Below are positions 1-6,453 of a stretch of 27,791 nt of DNA, one piece after another (within the stretch, counting starts at the first letter, position 1; every line of letters starts with the position of its first letter). The stretch is taken from the IMG/VR virus record IMGVR_UViG_3300044991_002698, positions 1 to 27,791 of that record; one strand, 5' to 3'. Origin of the DNA: a virus. Below the pieces are notes generated by a model, which was given only the letters and a program-made list of their open reading frames with translations, was not told the DNA's origin and ran no database searches. The position numbers were made by a program, and so were the translations under genes.

Positions 1-34
1 GAGGAATAATACGTCCTTAAAGGTCTGTCTACAC

Positions 35-105
35 TGTCGTATGGTGTAACGGTAACACAACAGATTTTGATTCTGTTTTTCAAGGTTCGAATCCTTGTGC
101 GACAT
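35..105 (+). tRNA. tRNA-Gln (TTG)
   Basis: Cloverleaf can be folded by hand. The 7-bp acceptor pairs 35-41 with 98-104, the anticodon stem pairs 60-64 with 72-76, and the loop 65-71 carries TTG at 67-69, which reads CAA (Gln). The T arm has GGTTCGAATCC. CCA is not encoded. It is the first gene of a two-tRNA pair, 6 nt before tRNA-His. Confidence 0.95.
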
Positions 106-111
106 CATATG

Positions 112-184
112 GTGAACGTAGCTCAGTTGGAAGAGCACTAGCTTGTGGCGCTAGTTGTCGTGGGTTCGAACCCCATCGTTCACA
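112..184 (+). tRNA. tRNA-His (GTG)
   Basis: The acceptor pairs 112-118 with 177-183, the anticodon stem 138-142 with 150-154, and the loop 143-149 gives GTG at 145-147 (His). G111 is available as the G-1 typical of tRNA-His, but the base at position 73 is A rather than the C usual in bacteria. CCA is not encoded. It follows tRNA-Gln closely and is probably cotranscribed with it. Confidence 0.95.
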
Positions 185-197
185 CAAAACATTTTAA

Positions 198-204
198 TAT
201 TTAT
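198..204 (+). promoter_or_regulatory. TATTTAT motif (lipoprotein, distal copy)
   Basis: First of two TATTTAT copies before the lipoprotein gene, 72 nt upstream of its ATG. See the finding on the motif. Confidence 0.35.
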
Positions 205-235
205 TTGACAAATAAGGGAAAATAATCTATATTTA
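204..235 (+). promoter_or_regulatory. Bacteroidetes-type promoter (one mismatch)
   Basis: TTTG at 204-207, a 20-bp spacer and TATATTTA at 228-235 match the Bacteroidetes -33/-7 consensus (TTTG, TAnnTTTG) except for the last base. It lies about 40 nt before the lipoprotein start. The -7 box overlaps the TATTTAT motif at 230-236, so either signal could be the real one. Confidence 0.5.
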
Positions 236-236
236 T
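230..236 (+). promoter_or_regulatory. TATTTAT motif (lipoprotein, proximal copy)
   Basis: Second copy, 40 nt upstream of the ATG at 277 and overlapping a host-like -7 box. Confidence 0.45.
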
Positions 237-276
237 CAATATAAAAATTTAAAACATAAATTAAAAAAACAAAAAA

Positions 277-462
277 ATGAAAAAAGTATTCGCAATTCTT
301 TCTATCGTTGCTCTCGCTTCTTGCGGTGGTGCCGGTTCTTCAGAAGAAGTAAAACAAGACTCTACTGTGGTAGTTGATTCTACTGTAGTTGCTCCAGCAG
401 ATTCTGCTAAAGTTGATTCTTTGGTAGTAGGTGGAGGTTCAGGTGAAAATGAAGTAAAATAA
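277..462 (+). CDS. Small lipoprotein
   Basis: 61 aa. The N-terminus MKKVFAILSIVALASCGG has a charged start, a hydrophobic core and a lipobox (Leu-Ala-Ser-Cys, lipidated Cys16) for signal peptidase II. The mature part of about 45 residues is rich in Asp, Ser and Val, with an imperfect repeat of the form DSTVV/DSLVV and no recognisable domain. It is probably membrane-anchored and exposed. The start is preceded by a run of A and no Shine-Dalgarno, as usual in Bacteroidetes. It is monocistronic, between a promoter and a bidirectional terminator. A phage lipoprotein could act in superinfection exclusion, but nothing in the sequence proves this. Confidence 0.75.
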   Translation: MKKVFAILSIVALASCGGAGSSEEVKQDSTVVVDSTVVAPADSAKVDSLVVGGGSGENEVK

Positions 463-478
463 TTTGTAATTCACCATA

Positions 479-507
479 CAAAAAACCCCTCAATGAGGGG
501 TTTTTTT
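479..507. terminator. Bidirectional intrinsic terminator
   Basis: Stem CCCCTC (486-491), loop AAT, stem GAGGGG (495-500), flanked by A6 on the left and T7 on the right, so it can end both the lipoprotein transcript (+) and the convergent M23 gene (-). Confidence 0.85.
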
Positions 508-2245
508 ATTTTAGTAACTTTTTGATTCTTTCGGTTTCTTCTTTAAGTTTTTTTGATTTAAAAAATGAATCGGGTTTAGGTTGTTTTTTTTCTGTTGGCC
601 AAGTCCACTTATTTGTAAATGGAGCCAATGCCAAATCCACAGCAGCTCCTATAAGAGGGTTTGGATATTCATATGAAGGTTTTTTCTTATCATTAAATTC
701 ATTATCATAGTCTTGTTTTACCTTCTTATCTTTTTTTACTTTTTTTTCAACAGGTTTATTTTGTTTTTTCTTACCAAAAACTGGTACAGGAGATGATTTA
801 ACTTTCTCTTCTTTTTTTGAAATTTCTTTGTTTTTGAATGACTGAATTCTTTGTTTTTCAAACATTCCATTGTACATAGTTACCTCAACATCATCTTTTG
901 TACTTCCCAAAAGAGTACCTTTTGAAACAGATTGACCATCTCTAACTTTAGGTTCACTAATGTTACAATATTGTAAAAAATATTTTTCATCATCAATAGA
1001 TGTTTCAATTGTAATACTGTTTTTACATCCATGAGCGGCCTTTGTGTTATTTATAAAACCTTTGATGGGACTTAAAATTTTTTGATTTTTTTCTTTGGGT
1101 ATGATTTCTGACATACCTGAAGATTTTGTTTTATTTCCAAAATTTCCAAATACAGATTCTTCTTTCAAATTTTGGGTAACTTTTTGAGCAGCATAAATCT
1201 TTTCAACGTTTTTGGTAATTGGTAGGTCATTAACCCAATCTGGAATTTCAACATTACCCTCATCTGGGTCGAAATTACTACTCTGAGCTGCGTCAATAAC
1301 TTTTCCTGTCGCGGTTACAGTAAACCTATTACCACTTTGATTTATAGATAATCCATAAAAAGTTTTTGGAAAAAAACTGGTATTACATCCACTTGAATGG
1401 TCAACTTCAAAAGTTATTTTATTATTTGTAGAATTTATTAATTTGATTTTACCATCACACTTTTTTTCTTTGTCTTTTTGTTCAATATGATATATGTATT
1501 TGTTGAAATTCGAAGCCAACTCCTTTGTGATTTCATCTGTCAAGTCATCATAACCAGACCACCCATTTGTTTTCGCGTATCTTTTAACGTCTATAATTTG
1601 TTCTTTCAAATTTAACATCGAAGTTAATGTTGAACCGATTTTGGACAAAATAGAATCACTTGACTTTTTACCAAAAATCAAATCCATAATCTCCTGACTA
1701 ACATCTACTTTTTTCATAGTACCAGGCTTACTACATTTGATTTTACCACCAGTTCCAATCAATTTTCTGATATTAACTTTATTAGAAACTCCAATATGAA
1801 CGTGGTCATAAGAACTATTTGGCATATCCATAACTTGTCCTAATAGTTGACCACATTCAATTTTATCCCCCTTTTTGACTTTTACATTTTTAAGATGGGT
1901 ATAGTAAACGTCAGGTAGTCCATCATCACTTTTAACCGTGAAACCTATACCATATAGCTTTTTTCCTTGTGTTTTTTTAATACTTGGCCCGTAATCACTA
2001 AAAGTTATAACTTGTCCTGAAGTTATTGCATACACTTCAGTACCTATACCTGCAGGTATGTCCCAAGCATCTCTACTTGGCCAACCTGATTGACCGCCGT
2101 GAGCCCCGTCTACAGGAATTTTTACAGACTTACCTCCGAAAAGGTCACCTGAAAATTTCGATACTTCATTAAGTTTGTTAACTTGTTTTTTTGATTCAGA
2201 GATTGAATCAAAAGTTTCAAATATAGATTTGAGGTTATTATCCAT
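506..2245 (-). CDS. M23-family peptidase-like protein with a second, degenerate M23 domain
   Basis: 579 aa. Residues about 42-155 form an M23 (LytM-type zinc metallopeptidase) domain. Candidate ligands are H49 and D62 (motif AHGGQSGWPSRDAWD, longer than the usual HxxxD spacing), with H117 (YTHL) and H148/H150 (DHVHIGV) of the active site. These enzymes cut peptide cross-links in peptidoglycan. Residues about 388-456 look like a second M23 beta-sheet core (SPIKGF, QYCNI, KGTLLGS, DVEVTMY), but the His positions are replaced, so it should be inactive. The C-terminal 120 residues are Lys-rich. There is no signal peptide. A virion-associated lysin or tail protein is likely; an endolysin is possible. 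The start ATG has a rare strong Shine-Dalgarno 11 nt upstream. It ends against a bidirectional terminator. Confidence 0.75.
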   Translation of the reverse strand: MDNNLKSIFETFDSISESKKQVNKLNEVSKFSGDLFGGKSVKIPVDGAHGGQSGWPSRDAWDIPAGIGTEVYAITSGQVITFSDYGPSIKKTQGKKLYGIGFTVKSDDGLPDVYYTHLKNVKVKKGDKIECGQLLGQVMDMPNSSYDHVHIGVSNKVNIRKLIGTGGKIKCSKPGTMKKVDVSQEIMDLIFGKKSSDSILSKIGSTLTSMLNLKEQIIDVKRYAKTNGWSGYDDLTDEITKELASNFNKYIYHIEQKDKEKKCDGKIKLINSTNNKITFEVDHSSGCNTSFFPKTFYGLSINQSGNRFTVTATGKVIDAAQSSNFDPDEGNVEIPDWVNDLPITKNVEKIYAAQKVTQNLKEESVFGNFGNKTKSSGMSEIIPKEKNQKILSPIKGFINNTKAAHGCKNSITIETSIDDEKYFLQYCNISEPKVRDGQSVSKGTLLGSTKDDVEVTMYNGMFEKQRIQSFKNKEISKKEEKVKSSPVPVFGKKKQNKPVEKKVKKDKKVKQDYDNEFNDKKKPSYEYPNPLIGAAVDLALAPFTNKWTWPTEKKQPKPDSFFKSKKLKEETERIKKLLK

Positions 2246-2251
2246 AATAAC

Positions 2252-2258
2252 ATAAATA
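2252..2258 (-). promoter_or_regulatory. TATTTAT motif before the M23 gene
   Basis: On the minus strand TATTTAT ends 6 nt before the ATG at 2245 and is abutted on its 5' side by the Shine-Dalgarno-like AAGGAGG. Confidence 0.45.
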
Positions 2259-2265
2259 CCTCCTT
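2259..2265 (-). promoter_or_regulatory. Shine-Dalgarno AAGGAGG
   Basis: Minus-strand AAGGAGG 13 nt before the M23 start codon at 2245, with the TATTTAT box between. Most genes here have no Shine-Dalgarno, so this perfect copy is unusual. It supports the start at 2245 although the spacing is long. Confidence 0.5.
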
Positions 2266-2269
2266 AAAT

Positions 2270-2293
2270 AAAAAAACCGATTTCAATCGGTTT
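2270..2293 (-). terminator. Terminator of the tRNA-Gly/HAD/DUF2061 operon
   Basis: Inverted repeat AACCGATT (2275-2282) / AATCGGTT (2285-2292) with T-tract on the minus strand (complement of the A-run 2270-2276). The DUF2061 stop codon is inside the stem. The next gene's TATTTAT follows 11 nt further on. Confidence 0.75.
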
Positions 2294-2618
2294 ATCTATT
2301 TGAACTATAATTCAAAACTTTTTTACCTTTAACATTACCGGATGGAACATTAGAAATCTCAATTTCTGAACTAGTGACTTTTGGTTTTGGTTTTTTCTTC
2401 TCTTCAATCAGTCCAAATCGTATATGACGGTACCAGATTCTTTCGTGAATGTAATACTGAAGAGGTTTGTAAATTAATTCAACAACCCCAAAAGCTGCTC
2501 CAACTTTAACAGAGCCGCTAGCCCACCACATAGCTAAAAACCCTATTGTTGTGCTTATGATTCTATAACTTATTGTTTTAGCTAAATGTCTTTTGTATGA
2601 AACTTTAATTTGACTCAT
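2292..2618 (-). CDS. DUF2061 small membrane protein
   Basis: 108 aa. The stretch YRIISTTIGFLAMWWASGS followed by a second hydrophobic segment and the conserved HERIWYR tail matches DUF2061 (PF09834), a family of two-helix membrane proteins of unknown role found in bacteria and many phages. It ends in a basic tail (KGKKVLNYSSNR). The start overlaps the end of the HAD gene by 14 nt, suggesting translational coupling, and a TATTTAT motif sits 8 nt before the ATG inside the HAD coding region. Family assignment is fairly sure; function is unknown. Confidence 0.8.
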   Translation of the reverse strand: MSQIKVSYKRHLAKTISYRIISTTIGFLAMWWASGSVKVGAAFGVVELIYKPLQYYIHERIWYRHIRFGLIEEKKKPKPKVTSSEIEISNVPSGNVKGKKVLNYSSNR

Positions 2619-3000
2619 ATGAACTTATAAATAGTGGTAGAGTTACATCTTTCAAACCCTTATTTCTAACTAAATTAATACCCCAAGCTCGTGGAATTTC
2701 TTGTTTTTCAGGGTCCATGTCGTTAAATACAACTCTCGCACCCCTACCAATACCCATGACTAATTGGTGATAGTTAATCCCAACTTTAGATAGTTCTTGA
2801 ATTGTAAAGTTTCTAAAACCTTCGGGTCTGGCGGTTGTAATTACAATGTAAACCCCATCTTTGAATGATTTATTAATAAAATCAATTGTATCTTGGATTG
2901 GGGTAAGAACTGATTTTTCTAAATCTACAAATTTTCTGTACACAACCAAGGTTCCGTCAATATCAACGAAATACGTTGGGTGTTTTGTTATTTTTTCCAT
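2605..3000 (-). CDS. HAD-superfamily phosphatase
   Basis: 131 aa. HAD motif I is YFVDIDGTL (nucleophile D13, acid D15), motif II is the Thr of VITTARPEG (T55/T56) and motif IV is FNDMDPE (D94, D96). The small size and absence of a large cap resemble short phage HAD phosphatases, including the 3'-phosphatase half of polynucleotide kinases; the substrate cannot be told from sequence. The ATG lies only 1 nt past the tRNA-Gly discriminator base, with no room for a leader, and no other Met precedes motif I. The gene is therefore cotranscribed with tRNA-Gly, and removal of the tRNA would leave an almost leaderless mRNA. Confidence 0.8.
   Translation of the reverse strand: MEKITKHPTYFVDIDGTLVVYRKFVDLEKSVLTPIQDTIDFINKSFKDGVYIVITTARPEGFRNFTIQELSKVGINYHQLVMGIGRGARVVFNDMDPEKQEIPRAWGINLVRNKGLKDVTLPLFISSYESN
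2627..2633 (-). promoter_or_regulatory. TATTTAT motif before DUF2061 gene
   Basis: On the minus strand it ends 8 nt before the ATG at 2618, within the 3' end of the HAD coding region. It could give the DUF2061 gene separate expression. Confidence 0.4.
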
Positions 3001-3001
3001 G

Positions 3002-3074
3002 AGCGGAAGACGAGGCTTGAACCCGCGACCTACAGCTTGGAAGGCTGTCGCTCTACCAACTGAGCTACTTCCGC
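3002..3074 (-). tRNA. tRNA-Gly (TCC)
   Basis: On the minus strand GCGGAAG (3074-3068) pairs with CTTCCGC (3009-3003). The anticodon loop CTTCCAA (3043-3037) gives TCC, reading GGA. The T arm is GCGGGTTCAAGCC. CCA is not encoded. The HAD start codon follows directly and an unidentified structured element lies 8 nt upstream. Confidence 0.95.
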
Positions 3075-3082
3075 ATAAAAAA

Positions 3083-3159
3083 GTAGTCAGAGGTTGGTGG
3101 GTTTTACCCTCGGAGTCGACTTCCTTTGACCGCTGCAGCGGTTACACCAACATGACTAC
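3083..3159 (-). ncRNA. Structured element of unknown class (77 nt)
   Basis: The ends GTAGTCA (3083-3089) and TGACTAC (3153-3159) form a 7-bp stem. Inside is a second 7-bp stem, GTTGGTG (3093-3099) / CACCAAC (3145-3151). The interior holds a 14-nt perfect palindrome (3129-3142, ACCGCTGCAGCGGT) and an 8-nt one (3114-3121). Size and terminal stem recall a tRNA, but on neither strand is there a T arm or anticodon arm. The strand is assigned from the surrounding operon. It may be an RNA domain (processing signal, decoy or ribozyme-like) or a DNA cruciform. Confidence 0.5.
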
Positions 3160-3165
3160 CACTTG

Positions 3166-3255
3166 TTAAAATGTGATATTATCGCCTTGTTCCCATTCTT
3201 CTTCGTGGGTATTATTTGGGTCAAGTTCTACCTCGACATTAAATAAGTTCGACAT
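3166..3255 (-). CDS. Small ORF, 29 aa
   Basis: ATG to TAA, 29 residues, starting MSNLFNVEVELDPNN and ending GDNITF, acidic, with no known domain. Support comes from a near-perfect host-type promoter whose -7 box lies 24 nt before the ATG and from its place as first gene of the structured RNA/tRNA-Gly/HAD/DUF2061 operon. It could be a real microprotein or a leader. Confidence 0.5.
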   Translation of the reverse strand: MSNLFNVEVELDPNNTHEEEWEQGDNITF

Positions 3256-3279
3256 ACAATTTTAACTTTTTATTTTTTA

Positions 3280-3310
3280 CAAATATAATCTAAAATTAAT
3301 TATTATCAAA
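3280..3310 (-). promoter_or_regulatory. Bacteroidetes-type promoter
   Basis: Minus strand: TTTG (3310-3307), 19-bp spacer, TATATTTG (3287-3280), an exact fit to TTTG-N19-TAnnTTTG. It lies over the end of the 63-aa ORF and drives the small ORF, structured element, tRNA-Gly, HAD and DUF2061. Confidence 0.75.
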
Positions 3311-3487
3311 ATTGATTTTATTCATTTCTTCTACTGATATTTCGTCGTTTTTCCAAGATTTCCATTTATCGAAATCTTTCAATTCTTCCATTGTTTTTTC
3401 GTGAACCAAAATAAACCCTTCAGGGGCCACGCCTGAAAATTTATTCACAGTTCCTTTTTCTTGTAAAATTTTCTTTATGTCAATCAT
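3296..3487 (-). CDS. Hypothetical protein, 63 aa
   Basis: Begins MIDIKKILQEKGTVNKFSG, then a short beta-rich part (GFILVHEKTMEEL) and an acidic C-terminus. No family recognised, no signal peptide or membrane segment, probably cytoplasmic. A leader of about 45 nt to the next ORF lacks a clear promoter. Its last codons overlap the promoter of the downstream operon. Confidence 0.6.
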   Translation of the reverse strand: MIDIKKILQEKGTVNKFSGVAPEGFILVHEKTMEELKDFDKWKSWKNDEISVEEMNKINFDNN

Positions 3488-3546
3488 AGTTTGGGTTTTT
3501 GAGGTTATTTGTTATATCCAAAATATAAAAAATCCGATTTAAAAAA

Positions 3547-3618
3547 TCATATGACTGTTTTGGCAAGTAACCAAAGGAAGGAATCATAATTTTCAGAAAT
3601 TGTAAAAGTTTTATTCAT
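3547..3618 (-). CDS. Possible small ORF, 23 aa
   Basis: Reads MNKTFTISENYDSFLWLLAK and ends TVI, between the 63-aa ORF and the divergent membrane protein. The only support is a plausible A-rich start and an otherwise empty 180-nt gap; it may be chance. Confidence 0.25.
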   Translation of the reverse strand: MNKTFTISENYDSFLWLLAKTVI

Positions 3619-3624
3619 ATTTAT
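3618..3624 (+). promoter_or_regulatory. TATTTAT motif before the 74-aa membrane protein
   Basis: 48 nt upstream of the ATG at 3673, in the sense orientation. Confidence 0.4.
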
Positions 3625-3672
3625 TAGAAAATAAGTCTCTTGACATAAATCTTAAAGAGTTAACCATGGACG

Positions 3673-3897
3673 ATGGCAAACAGAATACAAACTTGGAAAA
3701 AAGGTTTTCAAGACAACCTTTCGCAAATATTTCTTATGTTAGCTCTTTTCTTCAATCCTTTTGGATTCGATGCCGTTCAATATTCCCTAATATTACTGAC
3801 AGGAAGTTTATGGAAAGCGAACTTCGTTTTGTATTGTATTGCGGGATTATTTTTTGGTTTGTATATATACTTTCGAAAGCTATCTAAAGAGCTTTGA
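3673..3897 (+). CDS. Small two-helix membrane protein
   Basis: 74 aa. Two hydrophobic segments, about residues 18-40 (FLMLALFFNPFGFDAVQYSL) and 49-66, separated by a short loop, with basic ends, predict an inner-membrane protein. An overlapping frame starting at 3666 gives a less plausible peptide, so the ATG at 3673 (MANRIQTWKKG) was chosen. The end overlaps the convergent 'TKWCT' gene by 14 nt. Function unknown. Confidence 0.6.
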   Translation: MANRIQTWKKGFQDNLSQIFLMLALFFNPFGFDAVQYSLILLTGSLWKANFVLYCIAGLFFGLYIYFRKLSKEL

Positions 3898-5362
3898 GTT
3901 TACCTTTTTTGTAAGCATCAAAATTGGGTCCCTTTATAAGAAAAAATTCCTTACCTACTTTTCTATAACCTAATATACCTGCATTTTTCGCTGCGGCAAA
4001 AAATGAAGAATGTTGACCTCTTAACTCCCTTGGTTTGTATAGGTAATTACCTTTAGTCTTTTTATATTGAGTTTTACCACCCTCTTCCTTTTTTTCCAAA
4101 TATCCAATGTCCGTAAGAAAATCTAATTTTGTTCCTATTTTACCTGAATCCAAATAGTCAACAAGTTTTTTTACCCATCCTTTGTTTCTACCGAATGTAT
4201 ATCCGTAAGTTGGTCTGAAAACCCTTAATGAACCCCCAACCTTCTGTTGTAGTTCGGGTTTTTCTTTTACATATTCATAAACCCTTGATGCGATGTGATT
4301 TCTGACGGTTTCTGCTAAATTTTCGGCGGAATTAGAATTGATTAGGTAGTTGGCATCAAAACCCCAACCTTCTAAATCAGTATCAACAAAATCTTGCTCG
4401 TCACTAGGGTCATTACCCATAAAACCTATACTTGCACTAAAACCTTTTTGGGAGACTGGTCTGTAAGTTATAAAAACTTGATACGAATCTATAAGTTTTT
4501 TATCCAAAAAGATGGAAAGAGACCCTTGGGCATGACCTGGTCCCAAGTCATTGATAGTGTCAAACCCATCAACCAAAACATCTAGTGTTTTGTCACTACC
4601 CAAATATCTTTTATCACTTTTGGTTGTGTTTCCATGACTATTGAATACTTGTTTCAAGTACTTTTCAATATAAGAACCCTCAATTTTTTTATAGTCTTCT
4701 TTTATTGCTTCAATCATTTCAGGAAAGGCATAATTGAAAATTTCAATTTCCCTTGTACTCATCGGCGAATCTTTCGAATCCCAATATTTTTCAAATCCTG
4801 AATTATCAAAATGTATCGCCACTTTTGAATAGTTTTCGTTTGTGGAATTTGATTTGTTAATTATATAATAAAGAGCCTGATTCCCTGATGTATATCTATT
4901 GAAGTGGTCGTCAGATTTAGAGGTTGTACACCATTTGGTGTTGGACCCGTATTTGCAAGAAGCCGCATGGGTCTTTGGTTTTATAACAACAAACTTATCG
5001 TCTTCATATATTTTATCGATTTTTGACTCAAGCTCTTTTTCCTTTTTTCTTTTTCTAATAAAATTGACTACAGATTCAAGTTCATTAAAGGATACGTATT
5101 GATTTATATCTTTTTTAGGAAATTGACTTTGATATTTATCAAAATCTTTTATAAGTTCTATGAAATACTCCAATTCATCAGTATCTAATTCTCCATCACC
5201 ATCAGTGTGTTTCAGAATAAAATCCGTGTATTTGTGATTAAAATCTTTTAAATCTGAAATGTTCAGAATAAATTCTAAATCTTTCTCGTTGAACTTTGAC
5301 GAATATTTTTTTTGTAAATCTTCTTTTCTACCCTCAATTAGGAAAATTGACATGAATTTCAT
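3884..5362 (-). CDS. Conserved phage protein with a KYGSNTKWCTT motif
   Basis: About 492 aa. The frame opens with TTG at 5368, but the ATG at 5362 (MKFMSIFLIEGRKEDL) is the better start. Residues about 50-65 hold an EF-hand-like acidic loop (DGDGELDTDEL), followed by a coiled Lys/Glu stretch. Around residues 135-150 lies HAASCKYGSNTKWCTTSKS, a signature I have seen in uncharacterised large proteins of T4-like and other phages, followed by HFNRYTSGNQALYYIINK. The C-terminal 80 residues (GTKLDFLTDIGYL, SSFFAAAKNAGILGYRKVG) look like a small wing-type or repeat region. No enzymatic function can be assigned. Expressed from a TATTTAT motif right after a terminator. Confidence 0.65.
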   Translation of the reverse strand: MKFMSIFLIEGRKEDLQKKYSSKFNEKDLEFILNISDLKDFNHKYTDFILKHTDGDGELDTDELEYFIELIKDFDKYQSQFPKKDINQYVSFNELESVVNFIRKRKKEKELESKIDKIYEDDKFVVIKPKTHAASCKYGSNTKWCTTSKSDDHFNRYTSGNQALYYIINKSNSTNENYSKVAIHFDNSGFEKYWDSKDSPMSTREIEIFNYAFPEMIEAIKEDYKKIEGSYIEKYLKQVFNSHGNTTKSDKRYLGSDKTLDVLVDGFDTINDLGPGHAQGSLSIFLDKKLIDSYQVFITYRPVSQKGFSASIGFMGNDPSDEQDFVDTDLEGWGFDANYLINSNSAENLAETVRNHIASRVYEYVKEKPELQQKVGGSLRVFRPTYGYTFGRNKGWVKKLVDYLDSGKIGTKLDFLTDIGYLEKKEEGGKTQYKKTKGNYLYKPRELRGQHSSFFAAAKNAGILGYRKVGKEFFLIKGPNFDAYKKGKLKAL

Positions 5363-5367
5363 AACCA

Positions 5368-5374
5368 ATAAATA
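5368..5374 (-). promoter_or_regulatory. TATTTAT motif before the KWCT gene
   Basis: On the minus strand it ends 5 nt before the ATG at 5362, directly after a terminator hairpin. Confidence 0.5.
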
Positions 5375-5379
5375 TAAAG

Positions 5380-5403
5380 AAAGGGAGAACTAATTCTCCC
5401 TTT
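5380..5403 (-). terminator. Terminator after tRNA-Arg
   Basis: 10-bp stem AAAGGGAGAA (5380-5389) / TTCTCCCTTT (5394-5403), loop CTAA. The minus-strand 3' side is U-rich (TTTCTTTATATTTATT) and runs into the next TATTTAT motif. Confidence 0.75.
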
Positions 5404-5407
5404 AAAA

Positions 5408-5482
5408 TGGTAGTCCCGCCAAGAATCGAACTTGGAATTACTGCTTAGAAGGCAGTAGTTATATCCATTTAACTACAGGACC
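5408..5482 (-). tRNA. tRNA-Arg (TCT), CCA encoded
   Basis: Minus strand: GGTCCTG (5482-5476) pairs with CGGGACT (5418-5412) with two G-U pairs. The anticodon loop CTTCTAA gives TCT, reading AGA. The T arm is CCAAGTTCGATTCTTGG. Discriminator A and a genomic CCA follow (5411-5408), unlike the other tRNAs in the window. The 5' end is 1 nt after the stop codon of the upstream membrane-protein gene. Confidence 0.95.
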
Positions 5483-5483
5483 A

Positions 5484-5834
5484 TTATTTCCAAAAAAGTT
5501 GTAACAAAAGTATGACAAAACTTAATGATAAACAAATTAATGTTTTAGTTGTCATTGGCTCTTTTAAGATACTCCAAGCCATAAAACTAAATACGATAAC
5601 TCCGATAGAGAAACCGATAATTCTATTCGGCCAAGTCTGACCATTATAAAGAGAAACCATTTGACGACTTGCTAAAATAACCAAATATCCAATTGGGACT
5701 CCAATCAAAGACATCAGAAAAGGATGTTTTTTTATCCAAGTATTCCACAAGTGACCTTGGAGTTGATAAAAGGTGAATGCTTGTGAAAATAGATATACAG
5801 ATAATATAAAAAAAATAGTCCCGAGTTTGTTCAT
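5484..5834 (-). CDS. Four-helix membrane protein, SMR/EamA-like size
   Basis: 116 aa with four hydrophobic segments, about residues 4-22, 38-57, 70-89 and 95-114. The pattern (GVPIGYLVILASRQMV, TWPNRIIGFSIGVIVF, ILLLQLFWK) resembles small multidrug-resistance or DMT-type transport proteins, but the key Glu of SMR pumps is not evident in helix 1, so transport is not claimed. It starts 4 nt after the preceding gene and ends 1 nt before tRNA-Arg, so all three share a transcript. Confidence 0.6.
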   Translation of the reverse strand: MNKLGTIFFILSVYLFSQAFTFYQLQGHLWNTWIKKHPFLMSLIGVPIGYLVILASRQMVSLYNGQTWPNRIIGFSIGVIVFSFMAWSILKEPMTTKTLICLSLSFVILLLQLFWK

Positions 5835-5837
5835 GAG

Positions 5838-6053
5838 TTATCCGTTCATTTCTGATAAAAATTCATGGACAATTCCTTGTGATTCATCTTCATTCCCTTC
5901 TTCATCATCCCACATAATGTTCGAAGCATCGGCAGTCCAATCATCCCATTCATCCCAATTTGCAACAATTGTGAATTTTTTTCCATCTTCAGTTTCGCCA
6001 GGAAACCAAACAGTTTTGGAAGTTGTTTTCGGTGATTCGTAATCAATAAACAT
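5838..6053 (-). CDS. Hypothetical acidic protein, 71 aa
   Basis: The open frame extends to 6098, but the ATG at 6053 (MFIDYESPKTTSKTVWFPG) is chosen because it follows an A-rich leader typical of this genome and the longer N-terminus (KIQIIFLFLKKRK) looks like translated leader. The body has GKKFTIVANWDEWDDWTAD and a very acidic end. No family recognised. First gene of the operon with the membrane protein and tRNA-Arg. A TATATTTG -7 box lies upstream at about 6098-6105, without a good -33 box. Confidence 0.6.
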   Translation of the reverse strand: MFIDYESPKTTSKTVWFPGETEDGKKFTIVANWDEWDDWTADASNIMWDDEEGNEDESQGIVHEFLSEMNG

Positions 6054-6121
6054 AGGTTTTCTTTTTTTTAAAAATAAGAAAATAATTTGAATTTTCAAAT
6101 ATAACTAACAAAATTTTGAAG

Positions 6122-6128
6122 TATTTAA
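6122..6128 (+). promoter_or_regulatory. TATTTAA variant of the TATTTAT motif
   Basis: One-mismatch copy ending 3 nt before the ATG at 6132, in the sense orientation. Confidence 0.25.
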
Positions 6129-6131
6129 ATT

Positions 6132-6404
6132 ATGTCTCAAGAATTCAACCCAAACCAAATTATTTACCAAGGAGTTACTGAATTAGATTCAAATCATAAA
6201 GAATATACTTTCGAATATTTGTTTTTTACTTATAAAGTAAGAACTTTGGATGGGATTATTCAATATATTAAAGGACAAAGAGGCGGAGAATTAAAAACAA
6301 ACGGTGAAGTTCCGACAGAAGAAGAATCCGCACTTCATGATGATAGGAAAGAAATATATAATGGAAATCACCAACCTATACAAGATTGGATAGATACTCT
6401 ATAA
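6132..6404 (+). CDS. Hypothetical protein, 90 aa
   Basis: Begins MSQEFNPNQIIYQGVTEL. Mixed alpha/beta composition, acidic, no membrane segment or known motif. Divergent from the 71-aa gene and convergent with the TonB receptor. The downstream hairpin has its T-tract on the other strand, so termination of this gene is unclear. Good start and a codon pattern like its neighbours support a real gene. Confidence 0.6.
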   Translation: MSQEFNPNQIIYQGVTELDSNHKEYTFEYLFFTYKVRTLDGIIQYIKGQRGGELKTNGEVPTEEESALHDDRKEIYNGNHQPIQDWIDTL

Positions 6405-6431
6405 AAAAACCCTCACAATAAGGTGAGGGTT
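6403..6431 (-). terminator. Terminator of the TonB receptor gene
   Basis: 9-bp stem AACCCTCAC (6408-6416) / GTGAGGGTT (6423-6431), loop AATAAG, with a T-run on the minus strand (complement of 6403-6409). It lies 23 nt past the receptor stop codon. Confidence 0.85.
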
Positions 6432-6453
6432 AGTTATTTAGAATAATAAAATA

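Noticed and set aside
3083-3159. A fifth tRNA gene
   Set aside because: Only the acceptor-like stem fits; no T arm, D arm or anticodon arm can be formed on either strand.
3666-3887. Alternative 73-aa ORF overlapping the small membrane protein
   Set aside because: Shares the region in another frame; the 3673 frame gives clean membrane helices and the better start.
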